Assembly: GCA_019232985.1 (NCBI GenBank)
Contig: JAFAMW010000039.1
Span: forward strand, 1-64,000
Direction: 5' to 3'
Origin: Roseateles sp.
GTDB lineage: Bacteria > Pseudomonadota > Gammaproteobacteria > Burkholderiales > Burkholderiaceae
Length of the DNA: 64,000 bases
A program made the translations under genes and the position numbers. Below are positions 41,152 to 50,531 of this stretch, piece by piece (within the stretch, counting starts at the first letter, position 1; each line of letters opens with the position of its first letter). The notes beneath the pieces were generated by a model. It made no database searches, had not been told where the DNA came from, and saw only the letters and a list, made by a program, of their open reading frames with translations.

Positions 41152-42679
41152 AGCGGCGTAGCCGGAAGGTCGCGACGAGGCCGGCGAGGCGGCCGGCCTG
41201 ATCCTTCAGCGACTCCGACGCCGAGGTCGATTCCTCGACGAGCGCGGCGTTCTGCTGGGTTGTCTGGTCGAGCTGGCCGACCGCCGCGTTGACCTGGCCG
41301 ATGCCGTCAGACTGCTGGCGCGCGGCCATGCTGATGTCGCCGATGATGTCGCTGACCTTGTTGACCGAGGCGACGATGTCGCCCATCGTGCGGCCGGCCT
41401 CGCCGACGAGCTCGGCGCCGGCCTCGACGCGGTCGACGCTCGCGCCGATCAGCGTCTTGATCTCCCTGGCGGCCTGGGCGCTGCGCTGGGCCAGCGTGCG
41501 CACCTCGGCGGCGACGACCGCGAAGCCGCGGCCCTGCTCGCCCGCGCGCGCGGCTTCGACGGCGGCGTTCAGCGCGAGGATATTGGTCTGGAACGCGATG
41601 CCGTCGATCGTGCCGATGATGTCCGAGATGCGCTGCGAACTGGACGTGATCTCGCCCATCGTGCTGACGACCTGGGCGACGACGTCGCCGCCGCGCTTCG
41701 CGACCTCGGCGGCCTGGGCGACGAGGCCGTTCGCGCGGCCCGCGGCCTCGGCGGTCTGCTGCAGCGTGCCGGTCATGTGCTCGAGCGAGCTCGCGGTCTG
41801 CTGGAGGTTGCTCGCGGCGGCCTCGGTGCGCGCGCTCAGGTCCATATTGCCGGTCGCGATCTCGACGCTCGCGGTGCGGATGCTGTCGGTGCTCATGCGC
41901 ACCTCGCCGACGAGCTGCTCGAGGCGCTCGCGCGTACGCTCGAGCTCGGCCATCAGGCCGACCGCGAGCGCGCGGCCCGCGGCGCCGCTGTGGGTGAGGT
42001 CGCCGTCGGCGATCAGGCGCAGCGCCTCGCGGACCTCCGCCGGGTCGGCGCCGAGTTCGCGCGCGACGGTGCGGCGCATCGCGACGGCGAGCGCCGCGGC
42101 GACGGCGATGGCCACCGCGGCGAGCGCGAGCGACACCGTGATCGTGCGGCTCGAGCTCGCGCGCGTCGCCTCGCGCGACGCGTCGGCGATCGCGCGCGAG
42201 GCCTTGATGTCGTCGAGCAGGCGCGCGCGCATCTCCCGCCAGGCCGGCGTCTCCTCGCTGTTGAGCGCCTTCATCGCGGCCGCGGCGTCGGTCTTGACGA
42301 GCTCGAGCACATGGGCCTGGGCGTCGGCCTGGGCGCGGCGCAGCGGCTCGAGCTCGGTCATCTTGGCGGCGAACTCGGTGTCGCGCGCGGTCGCCGCGGC
42401 CTTGTCGGACGCCTGGGCGTAGGCGGCCTTGGCGTTGTCGAAGTTGTCGTAGGCCTTGGTGTTGCTCGGGTCGAGCACGATGTTGCGCAGCGCCTGGCCC
42501 ATCTGCAGGCCCTGGGCGTAGAGCTCGCGGAAGCCGTTCGAGAGCGCCTGGTCGCGCGTCGTGTAGCGCTCGAACGCGGCGTCGGTGCCGCTGAGGCCCC
42601 ACACGCAATAGCCGAGCGCGAGCGCGAACAGCAGCGCCGGCACCGCGAAGCAGACGAGCAGGCGGGTCGCGAATTTCAT
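41150..42679 (-). CDS. Methyl-accepting chemotaxis protein
   Basis: This 509-aa chemoreceptor has membrane helix 1 (~7-28), a four-helix periplasmic ligand domain (~30-180) of the 4HB type, helix 2 (~185-205) and a short HAMP. The signalling domain contains the highly conserved hairpin tip [20 protein letters not shown] and [15 protein letters not shown]. No pentapeptide tether for CheR is seen at the C-terminus. GGAGG precedes the ATG. The ligand is unknown. Confidence 0.95.
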   Translation of the reverse strand: MKFATRLLVCFAVPALLFALALGYCVWGLSGTDAAFERYTTRDQALSNGFRELYAQGLQMGQALRNIVLDPSNTKAYDNFDNAKAAYAQASDKAAATARDTEFAAKMTELEPLRRAQADAQAHVLELVKTDAAAAMKALNSEETPAWREMRARLLDDIKASRAIADASREATRASSSRTITVSLALAAVAIAVAAALAVAMRRTVARELGADPAEVREALRLIADGDLTHSGAAGRALAVGLMAELERTRERLEQLVGEVRMSTDSIRTASVEIATGNMDLSARTEAAASNLQQTASSLEHMTGTLQQTAEAAGRANGLVAQAAEVAKRGGDVVAQVVSTMGEITSSSQRISDIIGTIDGIAFQTNILALNAAVEAARAGEQGRGFAVVAAEVRTLAQRSAQAAREIKTLIGASVDRVEAGAELVGEAGRTMGDIVASVNKVSDIIGDISMAARQQSDGIGQVNAAVGQLDQTTQQNAALVEESTSASESLKDQAGRLAGLVATFRLRR

Positions 42680-42806
42680 CTAGTCATCCCTCCGTTGGCG
42701 TGCCGTCAGGCGGCAGCAAGCTGCTGAACTGTAGCCTCGGCATCTGCGCCGATGGCGCCACGCTAGGGTCGTGGTCAGGGTCGATTCGCGCGAATTGCGG
42801 GCGGAT

Positions 42807-43049
42807 TTAACGCTCGGCCACGCGCTCGAAGCGCGGCCGCGAGACGCCGTCGACGACGACGCTCTCGAAGAACATCGCGTGCGGCCGCACCCACAGCGCG
42901 CCCTCGCCGTAGAGCGGCCGATAGACGACGAGCGGCTCGTGCGTTTCGCTGTGGCGCGCGACGCCGACGACTTCGTAGTCGCGGCCCTTGTAGTGGCGGT
43001 AGCGGCCCGTCGGGGTGGCCGGCAAAGGGGTCAGGTCGGGGGCGTTCAT
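42807..43049 (-). CDS. DUF1653 domain protein
   Basis: This 80-aa protein consists of one DUF1653 domain: GRYRHYKGRDYEVVGVARHS, EPLVVYRPLYGEGALWVRP and FFESV. The function is unknown; the fold is a small beta-barrel. Its start is only 18 bases from the divergent MBL-fold start. Confidence 0.92.
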   Translation of the reverse strand: MNAPDLTPLPATPTGRYRHYKGRDYEVVGVARHSETHEPLVVYRPLYGEGALWVRPHAMFFESVVVDGVSRPRFERVAER

Positions 43050-43067
43050 GCGGTGTATTCTGGCCCG

Positions 43068-44174
43068 ATGCGATCATTCGGAAAACGAGCGGCCGGCCTG
43101 CGCCTCGAGCGCATGCAGGGATCAAGGCAATGGGGCGGCAGCGGCTTTCGCAACGCCCAACCGGTGATCGAGGGCCTGCGCGACCCGGCCGTCGCGATGC
43201 CGTCGATCAGGGACTTTTTGTGCGGCGGCGAGCGCCGCGTGCCCAAGGCGCCGCTGCCGGCGCTCGACCCGCGCGAGCGCTGGCGGCGCGCGCCCGACAG
43301 CGGGCTGCGCGTGAGCTGGCTCGGCCATTCGACGGTGCTCGTCGAGATCGGCGGGCTGCGCGTGCTGACCGACCCGGTCTGGGGGCCGCGCGCGTCGCCG
43401 ACGCGGCTCGCGGGCCCGAAGCGCTTCCAGCCGGTGCCGGTCGCGCTGCGCGACCTGCCGCCCATCGACGTGGTCGTGCTCTCGCACGACCATTACGACC
43501 ACCTCGACTACCCGACCGTGCGCGCGCTCGCCCATGTCGGCGTGCCCTTCGTGACCTCGCTCGGCGTCGGCGCCCACCTCGAGGCCTTCGGCGTCGCACC
43601 CGAGCGGATCCACGAGCTCGACTGGTGGGAGAGCTGGACGCATGCAGGGACGGGCGTGCAGTTCACGGCCGCGCCGTCGCAGCATTTCTCGGGGCGCGGC
43701 CTGAAGGACCGCAACGCGACGCTGTGGTCCTCGTTCGTGATGCGCTCGGACCGGCACGCCGTGTTCTTCAGCGGCGACACGGGCCTGACCGAGCAGTTCA
43801 AGACGATCGCCGAGCGGCTCGGCCCTTTCGACCTCGTGATGCTCGAGATCGGCGCGCACCACCCGGCCTGGGGCGACATCCACCTGGGCCCCGCGAACGC
43901 GCTGCAGGCCTTCGAGTGGCTCGGCAACGGGCTGCTGCTGCCGGTGCATTGGGGCACGTTCTCCTTGGCGATGCATGCGTGGGACGAGCCGGCAGAGACG
44001 CTGCTTTCTGGCGCTGCGGCGCGGGGTCAGCGGCTGCTGATGCCGCGGCTTGGCGAGGCGGTCGAGCCTGCGCATGCGGAGGCTGTCGTGCCCTGGTGGC
44101 GTGGGATCGAGAGCGGGCCGCTGCCTGCTGAGCCTGATCCCGCGGACGAAGCGCTGCCCTGGCCGTTGGACTGA
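43068..44174 (+). CDS. MBL-fold hydrolase, UlaG/NAPE-PLD-like
   Basis: This 368-aa protein has the metallo-beta-lactamase signature VLSHDHYDHLDYPTV. It also has WLGHSTVLVEIGGLRVLTDPVWG, FFSGDTGLTEQF and a C-terminal VHWGTFSLAMHAW histidine. This matches the Zn-dependent phospholipase D-like/UlaG branch (N-acylphosphatidylethanolamine hydrolases and relatives). The start is uncertain; ATG 43113 (MQGSRQWGG) is where family similarity begins. A 274-bp repeat begins at its stop codon. Confidence 0.88.
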   Translation: MRSFGKRAAGLRLERMQGSRQWGGSGFRNAQPVIEGLRDPAVAMPSIRDFLCGGERRVPKAPLPALDPRERWRRAPDSGLRVSWLGHSTVLVEIGGLRVLTDPVWGPRASPTRLAGPKRFQPVPVALRDLPPIDVVVLSHDHYDHLDYPTVRALAHVGVPFVTSLGVGAHLEAFGVAPERIHELDWWESWTHAGTGVQFTAAPSQHFSGRGLKDRNATLWSSFVMRSDRHAVFFSGDTGLTEQFKTIAERLGPFDLVMLEIGAHHPAWGDIHLGPANALQAFEWLGNGLLLPVHWGTFSLAMHAWDEPAETLLSGAAARGQRLLMPRLGEAVEPAHAEAVVPWWRGIESGPLPAEPDPADEALPWPLD

Positions 44175-44445
44175 TCGAGTCCGTACTGCTGAGACCGAGC
44201 GAGACTGCGCCGACGGGTGTGCCTGGCGGCCCCTACGCCCTCGCCCCTCGCTGCGCGAGGGGTGCCCTGCGGGGCGCGCGTCGCGGGGCCGGCGCAATTC
44301 ACTTCGCTACGCTCCGTTCAAGCTGCGCCTTAAGTCAGATGTTGATGCGCGCTGCGCGCGCGCCCCGCGCCGCTGTGCTCCTCGGCGAGGGTCAAGGGGC
44401 CGCCAGGCACACCCGTCGCCGCAGTCGGGCCACAGCGGCTTACTG
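44172..44445 (+). repeat. 274-bp repeat, copy 1, with 30-bp terminal inverted repeats inside
   Basis: It begins at the TGA of the MBL gene. Its inverted partner is at 45110-45383; by hand alignment the two differ at about 14 of 274 positions, and only 5 of the inner 222. The inner unit 44204-44425 is bounded by 30-bp inverted repeats (44204-44233 and 44396-44425, one mismatch) of sequence ACTGCGNCGACGGGTGTG.... It also has a CCCCTCGC-TGC-GCGAGGGG hairpin at 44244-44262. There is no ORF typical of a transposase and no target duplication, so it is a MITE-like or terminator-like element. Confidence 0.85.
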
Positions 44446-44726
44446 CCGCGATGTCGCGCGCGCAGCCGCCGCCCTTGTCGCAGTCCCGAGCGCTCGGCGC
44501 ACCGTGCGATGTCGCCTAAACAGGGTTCGGTACCTAACTAGCGACGGCGCACCGTCATGGCGAGACCTGGCCGTCTTCCTATACCTCGGAAAGATCTACG
44601 AGTAGCCTTGGCGGGAAGGCGCGTAGCTGCCATGAGCCGCCAGTGACCGATGCCCGCTTTTGAGCGAGCATCCGCACTACAGTTCCGCTTTCGACCACCA
44701 AGAAATGTGCAACTGGAGACCTGCCG
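44446..44726. other. Gene-free spacer with lower GC
   Basis: This 281-base stretch between repeat copy 1 and the 73-aa ORF is visibly less GC-rich than the rest of the window. It contains no convincing gene. It ends in GGAG (44715-44718), the ribosome site for the ORF. Confidence 0.5.
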
Positions 44727-44948
44727 ATGACTGAGCCGCAATGGGCTGGGAGAGGGAAGACTATCTCGGGCTTGATCAAAGAGCTGCAGAGCTTTGAAGA
44801 TCAATCGCTGGAGGTACGGATCTCGGTCGACGGGGGTGATACGTCGTTCCCGATTTCGCTGGTCGGGAAAAGCGTTCACAACGGGCAGCCGTACGCCACC
44901 CTTATGAACAGCCAGGATGAGCCCGCACCGATCCAACATTGCGCATAG
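44727..44948 (+). CDS. Small protein of unknown function inside inverted repeats
   Basis: This 73-aa ORF (MTEPQWAGRGKTISGLIKEL) has GGAG eight bases before its ATG. The pattern LIKELQSFEDQSLEVRISVDGG plus a short SFPISLVGK strand resembles small phage/plasmid proteins of the 'predicted translation or DNA-associated' type, but I cannot name a family. Base composition is much lower in GC than neighbouring genes and codon use is unlike theirs, which points to transfer. It lies between two inverted 274-bp repeats. Confidence 0.6.
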   Translation: MTEPQWAGRGKTISGLIKELQSFEDQSLEVRISVDGGDTSFPISLVGKSVHNGQPYATLMNSQDEPAPIQHCA

Positions 44949-45016
44949 GCACGAAGCACATGACTGAAATCATACGAAGCGGTCACTCACGAACGGCTGC
45001 TCCTGCCGCCGAATCG

Positions 45017-45042
45017 AGCCGTCGTGATGTAAGGCGACGGCT
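45017..45042 (+). terminator. Hairpin downstream of the 73-aa ORF
   Basis: AGCCGTCG (45017-45024) and CGACGGCT (45035-45042) form an 8-bp stem. TGCCTATGC directly after it (45043-45051) is the inverse of GCATAGGCA at the ORF end (44943-44951), so a larger fold is possible. Confidence 0.4.
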
Positions 45043-45109
45043 TGCCTATGCCGGGGCGACCGAAGATGGGTTGCGGTGCGCTTCGACAGTGGTGCTGCCT
45101 GGATCATCT

Positions 45110-45383
45110 CAGTAAACCACTGTGGCCTGACTGCGGCGACGGGTGTGCCTGGCGGCCCCTTGGCCCTCGCCGAGGAGCACAGCGGCGCGGGGCGCGCGCG
45201 CAGCGCGCATCAACATCTGACTTAAGGCGCAGCTTGAACGGAGCGTAGCGAAGTGAATTGCGCCGGCCCCGCGACGCGCGCACCGCAGGGGACCCCTCGC
45301 GCAGCGAGGGGCGAGGGCGTAGGGGCTGCCAGGCACACCCGTCGCCGCAGTCTCGCTCGGTCGTCGCAGTACGGCTTCAATCA
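45110..45383 (-). repeat. 274-bp repeat, copy 2, inverted
   Basis: This is the reverse complement of copy 1 (44172-44445), with the same length and about 95% identity. The inner 222-bp unit is 45130-45351 with 30-bp inverted ends (45130-45159, 45322-45351). In its own orientation it starts at the TGA of the acyl-CoA dehydrogenase gene, just as copy 1 starts at the TGA of the MBL gene. Confidence 0.85.
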
Positions 45384-47021
45384 ACAAGGCAACGCACGCG
45401 CGAACAGCGCATCGACGTCGACGCCACTCGGATCAAAACCGCCGGCGACACGACCCCAGCCAGCAGCCACCAGCCGCGTCGCGACAAACGCATCGGCAAC
45501 AAACGCGGGCGCCGTGTCCCGCAGCAAGCGGGCCTGGATCACCAGTACGAGCTGCTGCGCGATCCAGCGGCCCTGGGCTTCGAGCCGCTCGGGCGCACCG
45601 GCCAGGCGCGCGCGTAACTCGGCCACGGCGTGAGCGAGCGCCGGCTCGGCGCCGTCCGCGAGCGAATCGAGCAGCGCGAATACCGCGTCAGGCTCGCGCA
45701 CGAACGCGCGGATCACGTCGAGGCACATCACGTTGCCCGAACCCTCCCATATCGAGTTCACCGGCGCCTCGCGGAACAGCCGGCCCATCGCGCCGGTCTC
45801 CACGTAGCCGTTGCCGCCGAACACCTCCATCGCCTCGCCCGTGAGTTCGACCGCGCGCTTGCAGACCCAGAACTTCGCGGCCGGCGTGACCACGCGCTTC
45901 CAGATCCGCTCGACCGGGTCGTCCTCGCGTTCGAACGCCTGGGCCAGCCGCATCGTCAGCGCGAGCGCGGCCTCGCTCTCGATCGCGAGGTCGGCGAGCA
46001 CCGCGCGCATCAGCGGCTGCTCGGCCAATGGTCGGCCAAACGCGCGGCGCTGGCGCGTGTACGCGAGGCCCTGGACCAGGGCCTGGCGAACAAAGGCCGA
46101 GCTCGCCGTCACGCAGGCGAGGCGCGTGTAGTTCGCCATCTCGATGATGGTCGGGATGCCGCGGCCGAGCTCGCCGATCAGCACGCCCTCGGCGTCGAGA
46201 AACTCGACCTCGCTGCTCGAATTGCTCTTGTTGCCGACTTTGTCCTTGAGCCGCTGGATCTGCACCGGGTTCTTCGTGCCGTCGGCGCGCCAGCGCGGCA
46301 CGAAGAAGCACGAGGGGCCGACGCCGTCGATCTGCGCGACGACGAGATGGGCGTCGCACATCGGCGCCGAGAAGAACCACTTGTGGCCGCGCAGCAAATA
46401 CGTCGCGCCGCGCCCGCCCGCGCCGTCCGGCGTCGCCGTCGTCGTGTTCGCGCGCACGTCCGAGCCGCCCTGCTTCTCGGTCATGCCCATGCCGATATAG
46501 ACCGAGCGCTTCTGCGCGATCGGCACGTCGCGCGCGTCGTACTCGGTCGCGCACAGCTTGGGCCCGAGCTCGGCCCACAGCGCGGGCTCGCGCTTGAGCA
46601 GCGGGATCGCGGCCCAGGTCATCGTCGCCGGGCAGCCCGAGCCCGATTCGACCTGCGCGTGCATGTAGAAGGCCGCGAGCTGCGCGGCCCAGCGGCCTTC
46701 GCGCTCGGTGTCGAACGAGCGCGAGACCCAGCCGGCCTCGCGGTAGCGCGCGAGGTGCGCGTGCCAGGCCGGGTGGAACTCGACGCGGTCGACGCGGCGG
46801 CCGCGCGCGTCGAAGGGCTCGAACTCGGGCAGGTAGCGGTTCGCGCTCGCCGCGTCGGCGAAGCTCGCGGCGCTGCCGACCTCGGCGCCGAACGCGTCGA
46901 GCGCCGCGCGCGCCCAGCCCGCGCCGGCCGTGTCGACGGCCGCCGCCAGCGCCGCGTCGCTCACGAACAGGTTGTAGTCGTGCAGTTCGTCGAACTGGTT
47001 GAATACCTCGTGGGTCTGCAT
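45381..47021 (-). CDS. AidB-like acyl-CoA dehydrogenase
   Basis: This 546-aa flavoprotein is of the acyl-CoA dehydrogenase superfamily, closest to the AidB/isovaleryl-CoA-dehydrogenase-like branch: HAQVESGSGCPATMTWAAIP, GMGMTEKQGGSDVRANTT (FAD loop), SSEVEFLDAEGVLIGELGRG and EVFGGNGYVETGAMGRLFRE. The AidB length (~540) and the N-terminal extension fit. AidB of E. coli is part of the response to alkylation, but other members are metabolic. A TetR regulator is divergent, 47 bases away. Confidence 0.9.
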   Translation of the reverse strand: MQTHEVFNQFDELHDYNLFVSDAALAAAVDTAGAGWARAALDAFGAEVGSAASFADAASANRYLPEFEPFDARGRRVDRVEFHPAWHAHLARYREAGWVSRSFDTEREGRWAAQLAAFYMHAQVESGSGCPATMTWAAIPLLKREPALWAELGPKLCATEYDARDVPIAQKRSVYIGMGMTEKQGGSDVRANTTTATPDGAGGRGATYLLRGHKWFFSAPMCDAHLVVAQIDGVGPSCFFVPRWRADGTKNPVQIQRLKDKVGNKSNSSSEVEFLDAEGVLIGELGRGIPTIIEMANYTRLACVTASSAFVRQALVQGLAYTRQRRAFGRPLAEQPLMRAVLADLAIESEAALALTMRLAQAFEREDDPVERIWKRVVTPAAKFWVCKRAVELTGEAMEVFGGNGYVETGAMGRLFREAPVNSIWEGSGNVMCLDVIRAFVREPDAVFALLDSLADGAEPALAHAVAELRARLAGAPERLEAQGRWIAQQLVLVIQARLLRDTAPAFVADAFVATRLVAAGWGRVAGGFDPSGVDVDALFARALPC

Positions 47022-47068
47022 GCTAGCCTCGCCGCATCGTTGACTTCATCGGCAAAAGTCTAGGCGCG

Positions 47069-47731
47069 ATGGCCCAAAAGCATGTTCGGGTTCCAGGCCC
47101 CGACGCCGGCCTGCCGGCCGACCCGGCCGTCGTGCGGCGCCGCCCGCGCCAGGCGCGCGCGCGCCTGAGCGCCGAGGCGCTGCAGCAGGCCTTTGTTCGG
47201 GTTCTGCTCGAGCGCGGCTACGCCAAGACGACGATCCGCGAGGTCGCCGCCGTCGCGGGCGTCGGCGTGGGCACCTTCTATGAGTACTTCGGCAATATGC
47301 GCTCGCTCGCGGCCAAGTGCATCAGCGAGGCCGTGCGCGGCGCCGAGCGCGCGGGCCGCGCGGCCGCCGCGCCGCTCGCCGGCCAGCCGCGCGCGCGCAT
47401 CGCCGCGGCGCTCGCCGACGCGCTCGTCGCAGCAATCTGCGCCGACGCGCGTGCGTGGGCTGCGTTGTTCCTGCTCGAGCGCCAGATCTCGACGCCCGCC
47501 GCCTACCGCGACCATTACGAGGCCTGGGTACGGATGTGGGGCGAGCTGCTCGCGGGCGCGGCGGACCCGCCACCGCCCGGCGCCGCGCGCATGGCCCACG
47601 CGATCAGCTACGGCTGGATCTCGCAAAGCCTGATGACGGCGGCCGACCCGGCCGCGCTCGATGTCGCGACCCTGCGCGAGGAACTGCTGCGCGCATTGCG
47701 CGCCTACCTCGCAGCGGCCGACGCCGCGTGA
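47069..47731 (+). CDS. TetR/AcrR-family regulator
   Basis: This 220-aa protein has an N-terminal HTH (~30-80: ALQQAFVRVLLERGYAKTTIREVAAVAGVGVGTFYEYFGNM) and an all-helical ligand domain. It probably controls itself and the divergent acyl-CoA dehydrogenase from the 47-base gap; such regulators often respond to acyl-CoA. Confidence 0.9.
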   Translation: MAQKHVRVPGPDAGLPADPAVVRRRPRQARARLSAEALQQAFVRVLLERGYAKTTIREVAAVAGVGVGTFYEYFGNMRSLAAKCISEAVRGAERAGRAAAAPLAGQPRARIAAALADALVAAICADARAWAALFLLERQISTPAAYRDHYEAWVRMWGELLAGAADPPPPGAARMAHAISYGWISQSLMTAADPAALDVATLREELLRALRAYLAAADAA

Positions 47732-47743
47732 TCCGACGAGCGC

Positions 47744-48973
47744 TCAGCCGCGCGCCGAGCCCTTGACGAGGTCGAAGCGGAACAACCGGCATTCGATCGG
47801 GCCGTTCCACATCGGCACGCGGCGCGATTCCTTCAGCCGCATCTTGCTCGGCAGCTTCATGTCGGGGCACAGCATCCATGCGGTCCACGGCTGCTCGGTG
47901 AACGCGCGCTTCCAATGCGCGGCGAGGCGCGGGAAGAAGTCGTCGGCCGCGTCGCGCTGCTCGGAGCCGCTGACCGCGCGCACCGCCGCTGCCTTGCCGC
48001 GCACCTCGATGCGCTCGCCGTAGGGCGGGTTCATCACGATCGCGCCGCCCAAGCCCTCGGGCAGCGGCGGCGCCGGGCGCTCGAGCGCGTCGCCGCCGTT
48101 GAACTGGATATGCCGGGCGACGCCCGCGCGCTCGGCGTTGCGGCGCGCGAAGTCGACCATGCGGAACGCGACGTCGCTCGCATAGATGGGCACGGCCGGT
48201 TCGTGCTCGGCCGCTTTCGCTGCCTGCTTGAGCTCGGCCCAGCGTTGGCGCAGCGGCTGGAACGGCCGCTGGCGTTCGAACGCGAAGCGGCGCTGGCCGC
48301 CCGCGGCGATGCCGCAGGCGATCTGCGCGGCCTCGATCGCGATCGTGCCCGAGCCGCAGCAGGGGTCGAGCAGCGCGCCGCTCGCGGCGCTGCCGTCCCA
48401 GCCGGCCGCCGCGAGCATCGCCGCGGCGAGCGTCTCCTTGAGCGGCGCGTCGCCCTTGTCCTCGCGCCAGCCGCGCTTGAACAGCGGCTCGCCCGAGGTG
48501 TCGACGTAGAGCGTCGCGAACTCGGGGCCCAGGTGCAGCACGACGGGCAGGTCGGGGGCGCGCGTGTCGACGCTCGGGCGCGCGCCGAGCTGTTCGCGCA
48601 GCTGGTCGCAGATCGCGTCCTTCACGCGCAGCGCCGCGAAGTTCAGGCTGTTCAGCGGCGCGCGCTGCGCGGTCACGTCGACCTTGAGCGTCTGCTCGGG
48701 CGTGATCCAGTCGCGCCAGTCGACGCGGCGCGCGAGGCCGTAGAGGTCGTCCTCGTGGCGATACGGGCCGTGGGCGAGCTCGACGAGCACGCGCTGGCCG
48801 AGCCGGCTGTGCAGATTGATCAGCATCGCGGCCTCGGCGTCGCCCTTGACGGCGACGCCGCCGCGGCGCGCCTCGACATGGCGCTTCGGCGCGATGCGCG
48901 CGACCTCTTCGGCGAGCCAGGGTTCGACGCCGCCCGGGCAGGCGACGAATAGATAGAGCGATGCGGACTTCAT
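47744..48973 (-). CDS. THUMP-domain class I RNA methyltransferase (RlmL N-terminal-like)
   Basis: This 409-aa protein has a THUMP RNA-binding part (~60-165, LFKRGWREDKGDAPLKETLAAAML at its end) and a Rossmann methyltransferase. The latter has ALLDPCCGSGTIAIEAAQIACG (SAM loop) and AIVMNPPYGERIE (catalytic NPPY). It matches the 23S rRNA guanine-N2 methyltransferase half of RlmL. The start MKSASLYLFVACPGGVEPWL fits the family. Confidence 0.92.
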   Translation of the reverse strand: MKSASLYLFVACPGGVEPWLAEEVARIAPKRHVEARRGGVAVKGDAEAAMLINLHSRLGQRVLVELAHGPYRHEDDLYGLARRVDWRDWITPEQTLKVDVTAQRAPLNSLNFAALRVKDAICDQLREQLGARPSVDTRAPDLPVVLHLGPEFATLYVDTSGEPLFKRGWREDKGDAPLKETLAAAMLAAAGWDGSAASGALLDPCCGSGTIAIEAAQIACGIAAGGQRRFAFERQRPFQPLRQRWAELKQAAKAAEHEPAVPIYASDVAFRMVDFARRNAERAGVARHIQFNGGDALERPAPPLPEGLGGAIVMNPPYGERIEVRGKAAAVRAVSGSEQRDAADDFFPRLAAHWKRAFTEQPWTAWMLCPDMKLPSKMRLKESRRVPMWNGPIECRLFRFDLVKGSARG

Positions 48974-49007
48974 GGCGGTAGCGCGCGCGGGGATTGGCCG
49001 GCGCGCG

Positions 49008-50519
49008 TCAAAGGGATTTGCGTTGGTTCGCGGGCGCGATCTTGAGCGCCTCGCGGTACTTCGCGACGGTGCGGCGGGCGACCTGGATGCCCTGTTCCTC
49101 GAGCATCGTCGACAAGGTGCTGTCCGACAAGGGCTTGGCCGGGTCCTCGGCCGCGACGAACTGCTTGATCAGCGCGCGCACGGCCGTGCTCGACGCGTTG
49201 CCGCCGGCCTCGGTCGACAGGCCCGAGCCGAAGAAATACTTGAGCTCGAAGGTGCCGAAGCAGGTCGCCATGTACTTGGCCGTCGTCACGCGCGAGATCG
49301 TCGACTCGTGCAGGCCGAGCTCGTCGGCGATCTCGCGCAGCACGAGCGGCTTCATCGCGAGCTCGCCATGCGTGAAGAAGCCCTTCTGGCGCTCGACGAT
49401 CGCCTGCGACACGCGCAGGATGGTCTCGAAGCGCTGCTGGATGTTCTTGATGAACCAGCGCGCCTCCTGCAGCTGGCCGCCGAGCGGGCTGTTCGTGATG
49501 CCGCCGCGCGTCGCGCGCAGCGCGTTCGCGTAGAGCTCGTTGATGCGCAGGCGCGGCGCGACGTCGGGGTTCAGCAGCACGCGCAGCTCGCGGCCGACGC
49601 GGCGCACGATCACGTCGGGCACGACGGCCGCCGCCGCACCCTGGGCAAAGCGGCGGCCCGGCTTGGGCTCGAGCGCGGCGATCAGGGCCTGCGCCTCGCG
49701 CAGCAGCTCCTCGTCGGCGCCGGTCAGCTGCATCAGGCGGCGCAGGTCGCGCTTGGCGAGCAGCTCGAGGTGCTGCTTGCAGATCAGCGTCGCGACCACG
49801 AGCGCCGGGCTGCGCGGCCGGCCGCGCAGCTGCAGCAGCAGGCATTCGCTCAATGACCGCGCGCCGACGCCAGCCGGGTCCAGGTGCTGCAGCCATTGCA
49901 GCGCGATGCGCAGCTGGTCGTGCAGCTCCTCGCGCGCCTCGGCGTCGTCGGGGGCGAAGGCCTCGGCGATCTCCTCGAGGCTGTCCTCGAGCCAGCCGTC
50001 CTCGTTCAGCGATTCGATCAGCACGTGCAGCGCCGCGCGGTCGGCCGCGCTCAGGCTCATGCCGGCGAGCTGCTGGACCAGGTGCTCCTGCAGGCCGATC
50101 TCGGCGCTGTCGCTGTCGCCGCGCTCGCCGTCGTCGTCGCCGCCCGCCGGGGCCTGGCTCGGCAGCTCGCGGATGCCGTCGAAGTCGTCGCCCTCGGTGC
50201 CGTTCTCCCAGTCCTCGCGCTCGGTCGTGCCGAAGTCCTCGGCGCGCATTTCCTCGCCCGCGCCGTCGTCGGCGCCGGGCGCCGCGTCGCCGGCGTCGAA
50301 CTCGCCATCGGCGCTCGCCGCGGTCTCGCGCGCGTCGGCGAGCTCGGGCGTGCTCACGCCGAACTCCTCGTCGGCCTCGAGCAGCGGGTTCTGGTCGAGC
50401 ATCTGCTGGACCTCCTGGTGCAGCTCGAGCGTCGACAGCTGGAGCAGCCGGATCGACTGCTGAAGCTGCGGCGTCAGCGCCAGGTGCTGGCTGAGCCGGA
50501 CCTGCAATGAAGGTTTCAT
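49008..50519 (-). CDS. rpoN: RNA polymerase sigma-54 factor
   Basis: This 503-aa protein has region I (QLSQ/QQSIRLLQLSTLELHQEVQQ), an acidic region II (~50-140), the core-binding domain (~150-300) and region III ending in the RpoN box ARRTVAKYRE. Before that is the HTH LGLHESTISRVTTAKYM. It lies 12 bases downstream of lptB, the usual order in proteobacteria. It directs transcription from -24/-12 promoters with enhancer-binding proteins. Confidence 0.98.
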   Translation of the reverse strand: MKPSLQVRLSQHLALTPQLQQSIRLLQLSTLELHQEVQQMLDQNPLLEADEEFGVSTPELADARETAASADGEFDAGDAAPGADDGAGEEMRAEDFGTTEREDWENGTEGDDFDGIRELPSQAPAGGDDDGERGDSDSAEIGLQEHLVQQLAGMSLSAADRAALHVLIESLNEDGWLEDSLEEIAEAFAPDDAEAREELHDQLRIALQWLQHLDPAGVGARSLSECLLLQLRGRPRSPALVVATLICKQHLELLAKRDLRRLMQLTGADEELLREAQALIAALEPKPGRRFAQGAAAAVVPDVIVRRVGRELRVLLNPDVAPRLRINELYANALRATRGGITNSPLGGQLQEARWFIKNIQQRFETILRVSQAIVERQKGFFTHGELAMKPLVLREIADELGLHESTISRVTTAKYMATCFGTFELKYFFGSGLSTEAGGNASSTAVRALIKQFVAAEDPAKPLSDSTLSTMLEEQGIQVARRTVAKYREALKIAPANQRKSL

Positions 50520-50531
50520 TGCAGTTTTTTC

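Noticed and set aside
44446..45109. Integron cassette with attC site
   Set aside because: Inverted repeats near the 73-aa ORF lack the RYYYAAC/GTTRRRY core sites, and no integrase is present.
44172..45383. Complete insertion sequence
   Set aside because: The repeats have inverted ends, but no transposase ORF, no DDE-like motif and no target duplication are visible.
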